Positions 20,516 to 30,366 of a stretch of DNA of 64,000 nucleotides are shown here, piece after piece. This DNA is from Sceloporus undulatus (Eukaryota; Chordata; Lepidosauria; Squamata; Phrynosomatidae). Numbering within the stretch: the stretch's first letter is position 1; each line of letters starts with the position of its first letter. Both the position numbers and the translations under genes were made by a program. A model generated the notes under the pieces. The model was given only the letters and a program-made list of their open reading frames with translations, did not search any database and was not told the DNA's origin. The stretch lies in the NCBI RefSeq assembly GCF_019175285.1, contig NC_056527.1, positions 110,347,836 through 110,411,835 on the forward strand, in the 5' to 3' direction.

Positions 20516-21352
20516 TTAAAGAGAGATTAGAAAGCTTGGTAGAAGGCAGGTGTATCAACAGCTGTTCACCACGTCAGCCAAACTGTCCCACTGGAGCTAG
20601 TGTGCTGGGGACAAAGGAAATGGAAAAGGTTATTGTTTTAATGTGTTATATGTTCAAAATTTCTTGACGTCTTTGGATGGCTATAACCAGAAACAAGGTA
20701 CTTAGGCAGCAGGACTCTTGTGTTCTGTGTCTCTTAAAAGCACAGTGCAACAGCCACTATACAATTATCTTGACTGACAACCCTTACAGTAACTGGTAGG
20801 GAATCTTTATTTTCTGGAATGCCATGATTTAACAAAGAGTAGACAAAAATGTGTCTGTTGTGGGGAGGAGAAAGATGCAATCAGTGGGGAGAGATAATTT
20901 TAAAATATAGCGAATCCTCTGAAGTGAGGCTTTGTGAGATTTCTGAGGTCAGAAATCTTGGCATGCACATGCACTATTGATATGTAACACATGTCCCAGC
21001 CCTGATATAACATGTCTCAGTGATTTAAGATCATAAACTTCATTTAATCGATCAGATAAGAAATTAAATTTTGAGCTTTCTACTACTGGATATAAAGAGG
21101 CTCTTAAAAAACCCCAATAAAGAATATAAAGCTAAGAATCAGCTAAAAGTATTTGCCCATGGCTGGTGGTTATTGGAGGTAGATTTCCTCTGAATATGGA
21201 TGCTCCACTCTTCATGGCTATTGCTAGTTACAGATATCCTCCACGTGTTTATCTGGGGAAGCCTTGCATATTTGTGCCACTTGATGGGCTTCGTGTATCT
21301 CTCATACTGTACCATCAAACTTTTTCAGGAAAGCTCCTTTCTAAGCAGAGAA
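20516..21352. other. Upstream region of the first olfactory receptor
   Basis: No coding pattern. A splice acceptor (aaactttttcag, ending 21328) lies 24 nt before the start codon, which fits the usual layout of an intronless receptor coding exon with separate 5' UTR exons. Confidence 0.5.
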
Positions 21353-22270
21353 ATGCAGAATGGCACTCTAGTGTCAGAATTCATCTTAACAGGACTTTCT
21401 GATCTGCCAGCTGTCCGCTTCTCCCTCTTTGCTGCTTTTCTGCTCATCTACCTGGTCACCCTGCTGGGAAATGGCACCATCCTTCTTGCCATAGGAACGG
21501 ACTCTAACCTGCATAACCCCATGTATTTCTTCCTCAGTAACCTTTCATTGCTAGACATCTTCTGTCCTACAGCAACAGTTCCCAAGATGCTGGAGAACCT
21601 CTTGTCAGAGAGCAGCAGCATTTCCTTTGCTGGTTGTGTGCTGCAACTCTACTTCTTGGTAGCCCTGGCAGGAACGGAGGTCTTTCTCTTGGCGGTCATG
21701 GCTTACGACCGTTATGTGGCTGTCTGCAACCCCTTGCGATACACAGTGATTATGAACAAGAGGGTCTGCCTTCAGATGGCTGCTGGCACCTGGATCACTG
21801 GCTTCCTCAACTCCTTGCTACACACAGTGATGACTTTCACTCTTTCTTACTGTAAGTCCAATAGAGTCAATCAGTACTACTGTGACATTCCACCGGTGTT
21901 GGCTTTATCATGCAGTTCCACCTATATGGCTGAGATGGTTGTTCTGATCTTTGGTGGCATTTTTGGTGTGGGAGCTTTTTTGGTGACACTGGTCTCCTAT
22001 GTTCGTATCATCTCTGCCATTCTTAGGATCCGTTCTGCTGAGGGGAAGCGCAAGGCTTTTTCCACCTGTACTTCTCATCTCATAGTGGTGTGCCTCTTTT
22101 ATGGAACTACCATTTTCACCTATGCCAGGCCTTCTTCCAGTCACCATCCAGACCAGGACCGGCTGGTGAGCATGCTGTACGGTGTGATCACTCCCATGTT
22201 GAACCCCTTGATTTATAGCCTTAGAAACAAAGAAGTGAAAGGGGCTTTGAAGCGGCTGATGATTCATTAA
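21353..22270 (+). CDS. Olfactory receptor (class II), copy 1 of a tandem pair
   Basis: An odorant-sensing GPCR of the ciliary membrane that signals through Golf and cAMP. Intronless coding exon of 305 residues with seven hydrophobic segments. Visible marks: N-glycosylation site NGT (residues 3-5), GN in TM1 (39-40), PMYFFL (56-61), MAYDRYVAVC at the end of TM3 (116-125), the three second-loop cysteines (YC, YYCD, LSCSS), KAFSTCTSHL in TM6 and PMLNPLIYSLRN in TM7. The start is the ATG at 21353, aligned with the ATG of its neighbour at 28934; the open frame to its left uses non-ATG codons and crosses a splice acceptor. It resembles families 5/13 by eye. Compared with 28934-29860 the similarity is patchy, see the findings. 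Confidence 0.95.
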   Translation: MQNGTLVSEFILTGLSDLPAVRFSLFAAFLLIYLVTLLGNGTILLAIGTDSNLHNPMYFFLSNLSLLDIFCPTATVPKMLENLLSESSSISFAGCVLQLYFLVALAGTEVFLLAVMAYDRYVAVCNPLRYTVIMNKRVCLQMAAGTWITGFLNSLLHTVMTFTLSYCKSNRVNQYYCDIPPVLALSCSSTYMAEMVVLIFGGIFGVGAFLVTLVSYVRIISAILRIRSAEGKRKAFSTCTSHLIVVCLFYGTTIFTYARPSSSHHPDQDRLVSMLYGVITPMLNPLIYSLRNKEVKGALKRLMIH

Positions 22271-22427
22271 TGGCATTAGCACTGAAAGGGTAAAAGAGTT
22301 ATCTATTTATCCTGTACAGAGCTAGGAAAAGTTCCTTTCCCCAAGAATTTCATAGTTTTTTCCAAAATTGTCCTAGTTGAGGGATTCTGACAGTTTTAGT
22401 CCAAAAAAGTCTTGTCTGATCTTTGTT

Positions 22428-22712
22428 ATTGTTGTTTGCTTTCAAGTCATTTCTGACTTATGGTGACTATCATGGGGTTTGTCGGCAAGAATTGTTCAGA
22501 GGAGGTTTGCCATTGCCTTCCTCTGATGTTGAGAGAGCATGACTTAGCCAAGGTCACTTAGTGGATTTCCATGGCTGAGTAGGAATTGGAACCTGGTTTG
22601 TTTATTTAGAGTATTTATACCCCCATCTTCAGCCACTAGGGCTTTCAGAGCAGCTTATAGAGCATGTTGCTAGAGTTCAAGTTCAACTCCTAAACCACTG
22701 CACCACACTATG
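22428..22712 (-). repeat. tRNA-derived SINE, Sauria type, interrupted
   Basis: Minus strand: head ggtgcagtggtttaggagtt, core actaagtgaccttggc, tail with ccataagtcagaaatgactt and an aac-rich end. About 60 bp at 22601-22660 (tttatttagagtatttatac) look like the antisense 3' end of a LINE, inserted within the SINE. Confidence 0.75.
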
Positions 22713-22734
22713 TCTCCCCAATCCTAACCCATGC

Positions 22735-22820
22735 AACTGAAGAAATAGACTCAAGTCTTTGAAAGCTTAGGCTGACAGCTTCTTTCTTTCAGATAGTTTC
22801 AAAGGTGCTACAAGTTCCCT
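22735..22820 (+). repeat. Dispersed repeat fragment with a stereotyped end
   Basis: 'ctgaagaaatagactcaagt', 'tttgaaagcttaggctgaca' and 'ttcaaaggtgctacaagt' belong to a repeat end that also appears, in parts, at 27485-27560, 37125-37215 and 57040-57110. Class not known to me. Confidence 0.5.
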
Positions 22821-23962
22821 TTGCCTACCAGTCCCACCTTGTTCATTACAAAGCAACCTAACTTCTGAACATTGAATTGTTCTTCATAATGTATTTGAAG
22901 CAAACCCACCACAAAATTTACCTTAGAAACAAGTAAATGGACATTTCTGGAAGAAGCTGATGGTTCAGAATGACAAAAAACACTGTAATTCTTCATGCAT
23001 TGACCTTCTGCTTCTTTTATGTAACATTTGACCCTTATGTCTTTTAACTGTTCTCTGTCACTGTCAAAATTTTTATTGTAAACCCTTTTCTCTGTGATCA
23101 TGCCTTTTTATGCTTGTCATAAGGCTATGAGTAATATTGATGCTTGCGAGGAAAAATAAAAGTGGAAATGTGAAAATTGCTGTTGTGATTTCTTTTGCAC
23201 CTGCTTTGTTATACCCCTTGGTTATACCATAAATAAAATGAGATTTTCTTAAATTATAATTTATATACATTGATTAAGATTGCAGAGACTGTGTTTAGGA
23301 TATAAATATGTTGTACAATCAGCATTCTTCCTCTTTTCCCACATTGTTTTCATCTCCCTCAGAATTTGCAATTGATTTTTATTTTTCTTTGAAAAATTAT
23401 ATGCATTGCCATACTATTAGTATCCCATATTTTGCTCAGGACTGGGACTCAAAGTTGCTTGCAAATTACAGTGAATGCAATCTAATTAAAATCATTCAAA
23501 CATCAACATTAAAATAGAATTAAACTGTAACCACAACAAAACAATTTAAAACATATACTTTATTTTTTTTATTTACTTAAAAAAGATTTTAAAAAAGTTA
23601 AAATAGTACAGTTTAAGAAGATATGGTACCCTCTTACATCTCTTTCCTTTAAAGTCATTTTTAAATAAAATGATACTTCTGCACCTTGGGATTTACCTCT
23701 CTTTTCTTGTTTAACGCAGCTGCCTCTGCTGCCCCACAGATCTGATACATTTCTTTAATGTTTCAATGCTCCCCCATGTGCAAAATTTTGAGCATATTAA
23801 AAGTATTAACATTAAATTTTGGCCTACTTTGAACTGAAATGCAAAATTCTATAGCATTCAGGAGAGTGGATCTCAACCCTTAGAGGGATATATCTAGGGG
23901 TTGTGGGTCCACAGCCTTGAGCTCAATGGAGGAAAGGCAAGGTGTAAATATAACAAATTAAA
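22821..23962. other. Intergenic, AT-rich, nothing recognised
   Basis: Strongly AT-rich with poly-A and poly-T runs around 23560-23620. No coding pattern. Confidence 0.55.
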
Positions 23963-24058
23963 TGACACATATTTGGGGGTAGCTGTATTGACCATGTAGC
24001 AAAATGCAATGTTGTGTTTTGCTGCATGGTCAAGTTAGCTATCCCCGAATATGTGTCT
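23963..24058. repeat. Long hairpin, 41-bp stem
   Basis: gacacatatttgggggtagc ... gaccatgtagcaaaa pairs with ttttgctgcatggtc ... gctatccccgaatatgtgtc around a loop of about a dozen bases. Most mismatches become G-U pairs if transcribed on the + strand; the only real interruption is three bases. A foldback transposon remnant is likely. Confidence 0.7.
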
Positions 24059-24318
24059 TGGATTTGAAGATAATATTGTCCTAATGGACTGGTTTATAAT
24101 GCTGAGATTTCTACCACCAATAAAGGTAAAAGTCTTCTATTTGGACTACAATGAGCATGTTTTACCTACACAGCACTAACCCCCTCCAACACAGAGACTT
24201 CCTGAGAAATTCAATTATTTCTGCCTAAGAAAGGGCAGTTAGTTTCTCACTGGACAGGGACAGCATGGATTGCAAGGGAAGTGACTTTGCTGTTGCTAGT
24301 GGAATTGAAATGTTATTA

Positions 24319-24541
24319 CAGTCAGCCCTTTGTATCAGTGAACTAGTCATCTGTGGTTTGAAGCATCCACAGATGGCCCTGGCCCATTGTTGTCAATGGT
24401 GGCATGTGCTTGCAGCTATGCCAATGCAGCCAAATGCATATTACTGTCCATAGATAATAATGGGAACTGAGGTCTCACAATTTTGGTATCTCTCTGTTTG
24501 GGTATCTGGAATTCAACTCTTCCAACATAGAGGGCCAGTTG
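24319..24541. mobile_element. Tigger-like (TcMar) non-autonomous transposon
   Basis: Starts cagtcagccctttgtatcag and ends atagagggccagttg, with TA on both sides (24317-24318, 24542-24543). Confidence 0.75.
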
Positions 24542-25064
24542 TACCTGTCTTTTATTGCCATTTCCCCTTAGTCCCCACATGGCCAAGAAGGAGAATGGTC
24601 TCAGCCTTCATTGAGACCTCTCCAGACCATCTTAACTGCCAACAGAAGTAACATCTGAGACAAAATGTAAGCCTGTGTCTCTAACATTATCAATTTATCT
24701 TCTCCTGTATGATTTTAAGTATCTTTTACCATTTGAAAACACCAATAGAAATTCAAAAAATTGCAATGATGTATTTTGTGTATTCTGGTTAGCCAATAAA
24801 AATATTCATGTTTTGTGGGTTTTGCATTTTGTTGTGTATAACAAATACAAAACTTGGAGTAGTATTATTTTATACCACATGTGGGAGCTCTCATGATGGA
24901 ATTCTCTGTGACAGAAAGAACCCTACACATACAATTCTTGTGCTGTAAGACAGAATAGTCTGCTTCCTTTCACCTCAACATCTAATTTTCTGTGTGGAGT
25001 AAATAGTTTTCCCTGGAGGATTGTTCCATCAAGTGAGCCTATAGCTGACATCTATGGTCTAGAT
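24542..25064. other. Intergenic, nothing recognised
   Basis: No coding pattern. 24775-24850 shares 'ttttgtgggttttgcatttt'-like words with the repeat at 3121-3330. Confidence 0.5.
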
Positions 25065-26038
25065 CAGACCCGCACAACTTGGCAGTAGGTAGGGGTCAAA
25101 ATTAAAATAAGTTAAACTTCTTTGGGCTACAGATAGGTATGGAAGGTGTAGACCTCACTGGGTGACACCCCAGAAGGGGACTGACACCTGGTCAGCCCCC
25201 CCACCATTCCCCATGTTCTGGGTGTGTGTACCTTTCGCAGTGTGTGTGCATTTCCTGGTACCATGTGTGCACTGCTCCCTACCCCCACATACCACTCCTT
25301 TCCCTGCCCACCATTTCTTTCTCCACATGCCACGTATTCCTCTCCCTTCCCTCCCACATGTACCTCCTGGTTACCCATGTACACACTGCTCCTCCTCTGC
25401 GTGCCACTCCTCCACCCACGCGCACCTCTTCTTTCTCCTGCATGTATGCTGCTCCTCCCCTGTGCACAAAACATTGTCCCCAGAAGCCCCTCCCACAGAA
25501 GTCCCCACCCTGGAAGTCCCACCTCCCACCCCAGATGACACCTGGTGCAGGAACGCCACTGCAAAGGGTGAGCCTTGCAGGGGGAGAGTTTGTTCCTCTT
25601 CCTCCTCCTCCTCCTCCCATCCTCCTCGGGAGAAAGCTGAGCAGTGGAGGAGCCTTGAAGGATGAGTGTTTGCCCATCCATCCTTGGGAGAAAGTCAGGC
25701 AGTGGAGAAGCCTTGAGGGGCAAGCGTTTGCTCCTCCCTCCACCCAGCCTTCTTCTCATGAAAATGCCAAGCAGTGGAGGAGCTGGCAGGGATAACTTCC
25801 ATCTGTCTATCTCCTCCTCCTCCGCCACCCGTCCTCCTCCTCCTCAGGAAAAAGCCAGGTGGCTGGGGAGCCTTGCAGGGCAAGTATTCACCCTTCCTCC
25901 TCTTTCTCCTCTGCACAGCACTCTTCTCAAGAGGAGGCCAAATGGTGGAGGAATCTTGAAGTTGTTCCACATCCTTGGCTGCCCAAAATCCTTTGGTGGG
26001 TCGCATGCAGTCCCTGGGCCATATGTTGTGCAGGCCTG
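25065..26038. mobile_element. hAT-like non-autonomous element with internal minisatellite
   Basis: Ends cagacccgcacaac and gttgtgcaggcctg are inverted copies, and the 8-bp flanks gtctagat (25057-25064) and gtctagac (26039-26046) are a near-perfect target-site duplication, the hAT size. The interior is C/T-rich on + and, from about 25560 to 25960, made of worn tandem units of 60-90 bp sharing 'gccaagcagtggagg', 'agccttgcagggcaag' and 'cttcctcctc'. The long frames that open here on both strands are a result of the skewed composition, not genes. Confidence 0.8.
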
Positions 26039-26184
26039 GTCTAGACAGAAGGTTAACACTTCAGAATATAGTTGTTTTCTTGGATTACACCTCCCATGCT
26101 CCTTGGAATTGCAGCTAGTCTGACCAGTCTACCAAAAGGTCCAGAGCGGCTGTATGAACAGTTTCTTACTCCTAGTTAAATGTA

Positions 26185-26399
26185 CAATTGGCCCTCTGTA
26201 TCCACAGGTTATCTATGGAATCAACCATCCACGGTTTGAAAATATTTTTTTAAAAATCCAAAAAACATACCTTGAGTTTGGCATTTTATATAAGGGACAC
26301 TGTTTTACTCTGCCATTGTAATGAATGGGACTTGAGCTTTCATGGATATTGGCATCCATGGAGAATCCTGGAACTAAACTTCAGCTGATACCAAGGGCC
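26185..26399. mobile_element. Tigger-like (TcMar) non-autonomous transposon
   Basis: Starts caattggccctctgtatcca and ends tgataccaagggcc, with TA before and after. It aligns along its length with 9249-9461 (tataagggacactgtttta, aatgggacttgagctttcat). Confidence 0.8.
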
Positions 26400-26539
26400 T
26401 ACTTTCTTTCAGTGAGTGCACATGGTTCTCCTTCCCCTTCTCCCAAAAACAATCCCGTGAGGTGGCTCAAGTAGTTATTGCTAGTTACATGTATATCCAC
26501 CCGTTCATCTCAGGAGTGCATGTGACTTTCCTCTTCCTC

Positions 26540-26690
26540 CTGCTCACACCAGTCCTGTGAGGTTGGTCAAGCAGAGGGAAAATGATGTGCCCAAGGTGAC
26601 CCAGTGAGCTTCTAGGCACAGCGAGGACTAGAATTTGGATCTCTCAAGTCTCAGTCTAAAACCCTAACTATTGTACCACAGTGTCTCTCT
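26540..26690 (-). repeat. MIR-like SINE fragment
   Basis: Read on +: cagtcctgtgaggttggtca, gatgtgcccaaggtgaccca, gagcttctaggcacag, then the tRNA-like part to accacagtgtc. This follows the antisense MIR order. Confidence 0.6.
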
Positions 26691-28199
26691 CACTGGGAAT
26701 TCCAACTGTACCTCATTAAAGTTCAGCCAGGCTTCTGCTACTATCCTCTTTGTGTTTATTCCATCCTCATGTGAGCAGTAGCAGAACTATGGGGAAATCA
26801 TGGCTTGAATGAAGATGACTCAGAGGACCATACATGAAATACCTGATTATTCTGGGAAATCACACATTGCTGTTCACCTTGATGGTTGATGTGAAAGCTG
26901 TTTACTAGTTTTGCTGGAGCTATCTCCTGGGCCAGCCATTCCCTTGTGCTCTCTGTATTCCAACTTAAAAGCTAAGACTGGGCTACTAGAGTAACAAATG
27001 ACCCCGCCTTGATGTCAACATGCAGGAGAAGAATTCTTCATTATCATTCTTTGAGGAAATGGACATGAGCCAGTCATTAGCAGTGAGTATTGGTAGACAT
27101 CAGGTTTGTGGGGCCATTTAGCAGGCTGAGTTTTAAGCTGAAATATGATGGCAACACTCACATTTGGGCTGGATGGTGCCTTTCTCATCAGTAAGGGGTG
27201 AGCACTTGGACTGTCCTGAGATTAGTCTAAAGGAGCTATTCAAGGTGCAGAATTTATTTTTGGGCTAGCATCTTAGACCAGTTCCGTTAAAGATGGAACA
27301 AGCTGCTACTGTTTTAGGAAGTAAGAAGTCTTGAACGATCATGACTCAGTGACATCAGCAGTAGAAACATATAGGACAAGAGGAAATGATATGGTGTTGA
27401 CTATAATGTAATTTGAGATAATTTTAGTAATAAAAAGAAAAAAATTGAATCAAAAATGAACTTTTGATCATTTGTTTTACTGTCTGTACCCCATCCATCT
27501 GAGGAAGTAGGCGCAAGTCTATGAATTATCATGCCACCAACTTTTGTCTTCAGATCCCTTTACATAATGTTTTATTGTAACACTCAAAACAAGCAGAAAC
27601 TGGTATTCATGCTTATTCTCCCTCCACATGTCGAAGAAAGAAGCAATGCTTTGCTTTTGGCTTATTTAGCTTTGGAAAGAAACAAGTCAAGACCACTAGC
27701 TACAGTCAGATTTTGATGTTGTGTTGTTAAACCACACATTTAGACTATTACAATATGTTACATGTGTGGCTGCCCTTTGAAAAGAGCCTGGCGATAGCAG
27801 TCAGTTGCAAAGAAACTGACAAGAACATTAATTGATCACTTTGACTATATTACATCAGTGTTTATAATAGTTGTGTAGGCTCTCAGCCTATTAGCAGACC
27901 CAATTTAAATCTCTAGTTTTAACCTAATAAAGTCCTTAAAGGTTCTTCTTCCATATGTACCTACTGGAGTTCCAAGTACTAAATTCCTCTAATGCCTTGC
28001 TCCATGTACCTTTTCCAGGTGAGGGAGGGAGATGGTTATTTAGGAGAGGACCTTCTTGATGGTAACATAGTGCCTGTTAAATGCCTTCCCCACTGAGGCT
28101 CAGCTAGTGCTATTTTTCTGTTATATTTCATACTAGGCAAGTCTATGGGATTAATTCAGACTTTTAAAACAAAACTGTGTTTTAAATATGTGGGTTGGG
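26691..28199. other. Intergenic, mostly unrecognised
   Basis: Holds worn repeat fragments at about 27230-27330 (shared with TRIM intron 1) and 27485-27560 (shared with 22735). No gene seen. Confidence 0.5.
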
Positions 28200-28640
28200 A
28201 TTCTATATTGCAGTCTACATTGTGCACCTTTACACCTGGCTATGTAAGAGGAGCACTATGGAACTCTCCTAATGAATTGTGACCATGCATGTCAGGATAC
28301 CAGCAAGAATGATCAGTGCACATTGGGCTCCATCAATGTGTATTAGCACTTCCTAGCTGGTATTCCAATGCACATCAGTCTGTACCAATGCACATTGGCA
28401 CTCCCTAACCATCGTACAAATGCACATTGGCAGTGTGTGATGTGCATTGGCATCTATTGCACATTATTCTCAATGTCAAACAATCACCTTTCTGGCTATC
28501 CTACATAGTAATGTTATGGCAGTCTCATGCTGAATACGGATGTGGCTATTTCCTGCAGATGCAAGTCCACTTATATGAATGTAAATCCTATACTGAATTC
28601 CAGCTGTTATCTGTAGCTCTGTTTTAAATGAAGATTTAAT
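28200..28640. repeat. Degenerate tandem repeat, also found at 58560-58800
   Basis: The words ccaatgcacatt, gcactccctaacca and tgcacattggcagt recur irregularly over 28300-28460. The part after it (cttatatgaatgtaaatcc, gctgaatacggatgtggcta) matches the layout near 58680-58760 (actggatatggatattgtga, tgtacatgtacttac), so both are copies of one dispersed repeat with a tandem head. Confidence 0.45.
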
Positions 28641-28659
28641 ATGAGGCATTGATTGCTCT

Positions 28660-28815
28660 TTCTGTCCTTCCCAGAAGGGATATTTTATGGTGTATTTTAT
28701 GCTACATTTTAATTGCCTTTTGCTTTTATTTGTATTTTTAATAATGTGTTCGTTTTACTTTTTACTTTGTTTTTACATGGCTAAGCAGCCATATAAATGA
28801 GGTAGGTAAATACAG
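28660..28815 (+). repeat. LINE 3' end (CR1/L2-like)
   Basis: T-rich 3' UTR ending in acatggctaagcagccatat and aaatgaggtaggtaaat, a common LINE tail form in squamates. Confidence 0.45.
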
Positions 28816-28933
28816 TGACATGTAAAGATTGATCTAATCTGCTTTTTGTCCATGATTGTGCAGTTTTTGACAGGTTAAATGTCTCTCTTCTGTTCTCAAG
28901 CTCCTTCAGGGAAACTCTTCTCTGAGGAGAGAA

Positions 28934-29860
28934 ATGAGGAATGGTACCACAGTGACAGAATTTATCCTAACGGGACTTTCTGATCTGCCAGCTGTCCGCT
29001 TCTCCCTCTTTGCTGCTTTTCTGCTCATCTACCTGGTCACCCTGCTGGGAAATGGCACCATCCTTCTTGCCATAGGAACGGACTCTCACCTGCATAAGCC
29101 CATGTATTTCTTCCTCAGTAACCTTTCCTTGCTAGACATCTTCTGTCCCACAGCAACAGTGCCCAAGATGCTGGAGAACCTCTTGTCAGAGAGCAGCAGC
29201 ATTTCCTTTGCTGGTTGTGTGCTGCAACTCTACTTCTTGGTAGCCCTGGCAGGAACGGAGGTCTTTCTCTTGGCGGTCATGGCTTACGACCGTTATGTGG
29301 CTGTCTGCAACCCCTTGCGATACACAGTGATTATGAACAAGAGGGTCTGTCTTCAGATGGCTGCTGGCACCTGGATCACAGGCTTCCTCAACTCCTTGCT
29401 ACACACAGTGATGACTTTCACTCTTTCTTACTGTAAGTCCAATAGAGTCAATCAGTACTACTGTGACATTCCACCGGTGTTGGCTTTATCATGCAGTTCC
29501 ACCTATATGGCTGAGATGGTTGTTCTGATCTTTGGTGGCATTTTTGGTGTGGGAGCTTTTTTGGTGACACTGGTCTCCTATGTTCACATCATCTCCACTA
29601 TCTTTAGGATCCATTCTGTTGAAGGAAAACGCAAGGCTTTTTCCACATGCACCTCTCATCTTATAGTGGTGTGTCTCTTCTATGGGACCACCATCTTCAC
29701 TTACATAAGGCCTTCTTCCAGTCACCATCCAGACCAGGACCGGCTGGTGAGCATGCTGTACGGTGTGATCACTCCCATGTTGAACCCCTTGATTTATAGC
29801 CTTAGAAACAAAGAAGTGAAAGAGGCCTTGCAACGGATGATCAGTCATAAGCGTCAGTAA
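28934..29860 (+). CDS. Olfactory receptor (class II), copy 2 of a tandem pair
   Basis: 308 residues, intact, with the same role and motifs as the copy at 21353: NGT near the start, LGNGT in TM1, PMYFFL, MAYDRYVAVC, YYCDIPPVLALSC, KAFSTCTSHL and PMLNPLIYSLRN. The ATG at 28934 is 24 nt past a splice acceptor (agctccttcag, ending 28909), matching copy 1. The proteins differ mostly near the start, at the inner end of TM5 to TM6 (for example HIISTIFRIHSVEG against RIISAILRIRSAEG) and at the C-terminus. About 7 kb separates the two genes. The next element downstream, only 130 nt away, is the LINE tail that hosts the L1. Confidence 0.95.
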   Translation: MRNGTTVTEFILTGLSDLPAVRFSLFAAFLLIYLVTLLGNGTILLAIGTDSHLHKPMYFFLSNLSLLDIFCPTATVPKMLENLLSESSSISFAGCVLQLYFLVALAGTEVFLLAVMAYDRYVAVCNPLRYTVIMNKRVCLQMAAGTWITGFLNSLLHTVMTFTLSYCKSNRVNQYYCDIPPVLALSCSSTYMAEMVVLIFGGIFGVGAFLVTLVSYVHIISTIFRIHSVEGKRKAFSTCTSHLIVVCLFYGTTIFTYIRPSSSHHPDQDRLVSMLYGVITPMLNPLIYSLRNKEVKEALQRMISHKRQ

Positions 29861-29889
29861 CCCTAGAAGAGTTACTGTTGTATTTTATT

Positions 29890-29970
29890 CTTTTCATGAG
29901 TGATGTGTTTCAATACTGTGCTAGTTTAATTCTATGTTAATGGTCAATTTTGTATATTTTAAATTGTATT
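29890..29970 (+). repeat. LINE 3' end, left half, split by the L1
   Basis: T-rich 3' UTR (ttaatggtcaattttgtata, aaattgtatt) that stops at the L1 target site and continues at 36988. Confidence 0.6.
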
Positions 29971-29988
29971 GTCTTTTTAAAAAGTTGT
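29971..29988. repeat. Target-site duplication of the L1, left copy
   Basis: gtctttttaaaaagttgt, identical to 36970-36987. It borders the poly(A) end of the minus-strand L1. Confidence 0.93.
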
Positions 29989-30366
29989 TTTTTTTAATAT
30001 TTTTTAAATTTTATTGATAGCAATAAACAATACAATACATATACACATACACACAAATAAAACACCAAACATACCCATTCCCCCCCATACATATATTCAC
30101 TCTCCCCATATATTAACATCCCACCCCCCCTTAACCACAATCTTACTTCTTCCCTACACTCATTCCTTTGACTTCCTTCCTCCTTAGATAATCTTGTTTC
30201 TCTGTGAATCTCTTATTCTGTTACTTAACTATCAATACTATACCTTATTTATTGTATTTATATCAATTCTTCCATCACGAATGCTATGCTTTCTTCAGCA
30301 TACATACAATCACATTTCTCTTTATAACACAAATCAGCCCGACATTGTTTCTCATATTCTATTAAC

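Noticed and set aside
21200-21352. Upstream extension of the first receptor's frame by about 51 codons
   Set aside because: It starts at a non-ATG codon and crosses a splice acceptor; the ATG at 21353 aligns with the sister gene's ATG.
25127-25828. Long frames on both strands (up to 233 codons) between 25.1 and 26.1 kb
   Set aside because: They arise from C/T-rich tandem units inside a hAT-like element; several frames on both strands are open at once and the proteins are low-complexity.
21634-29848. Antisense and out-of-frame openings inside the receptor genes
   Set aside because: They are shadows of the receptor frames and repeat in both copies because the DNA does.
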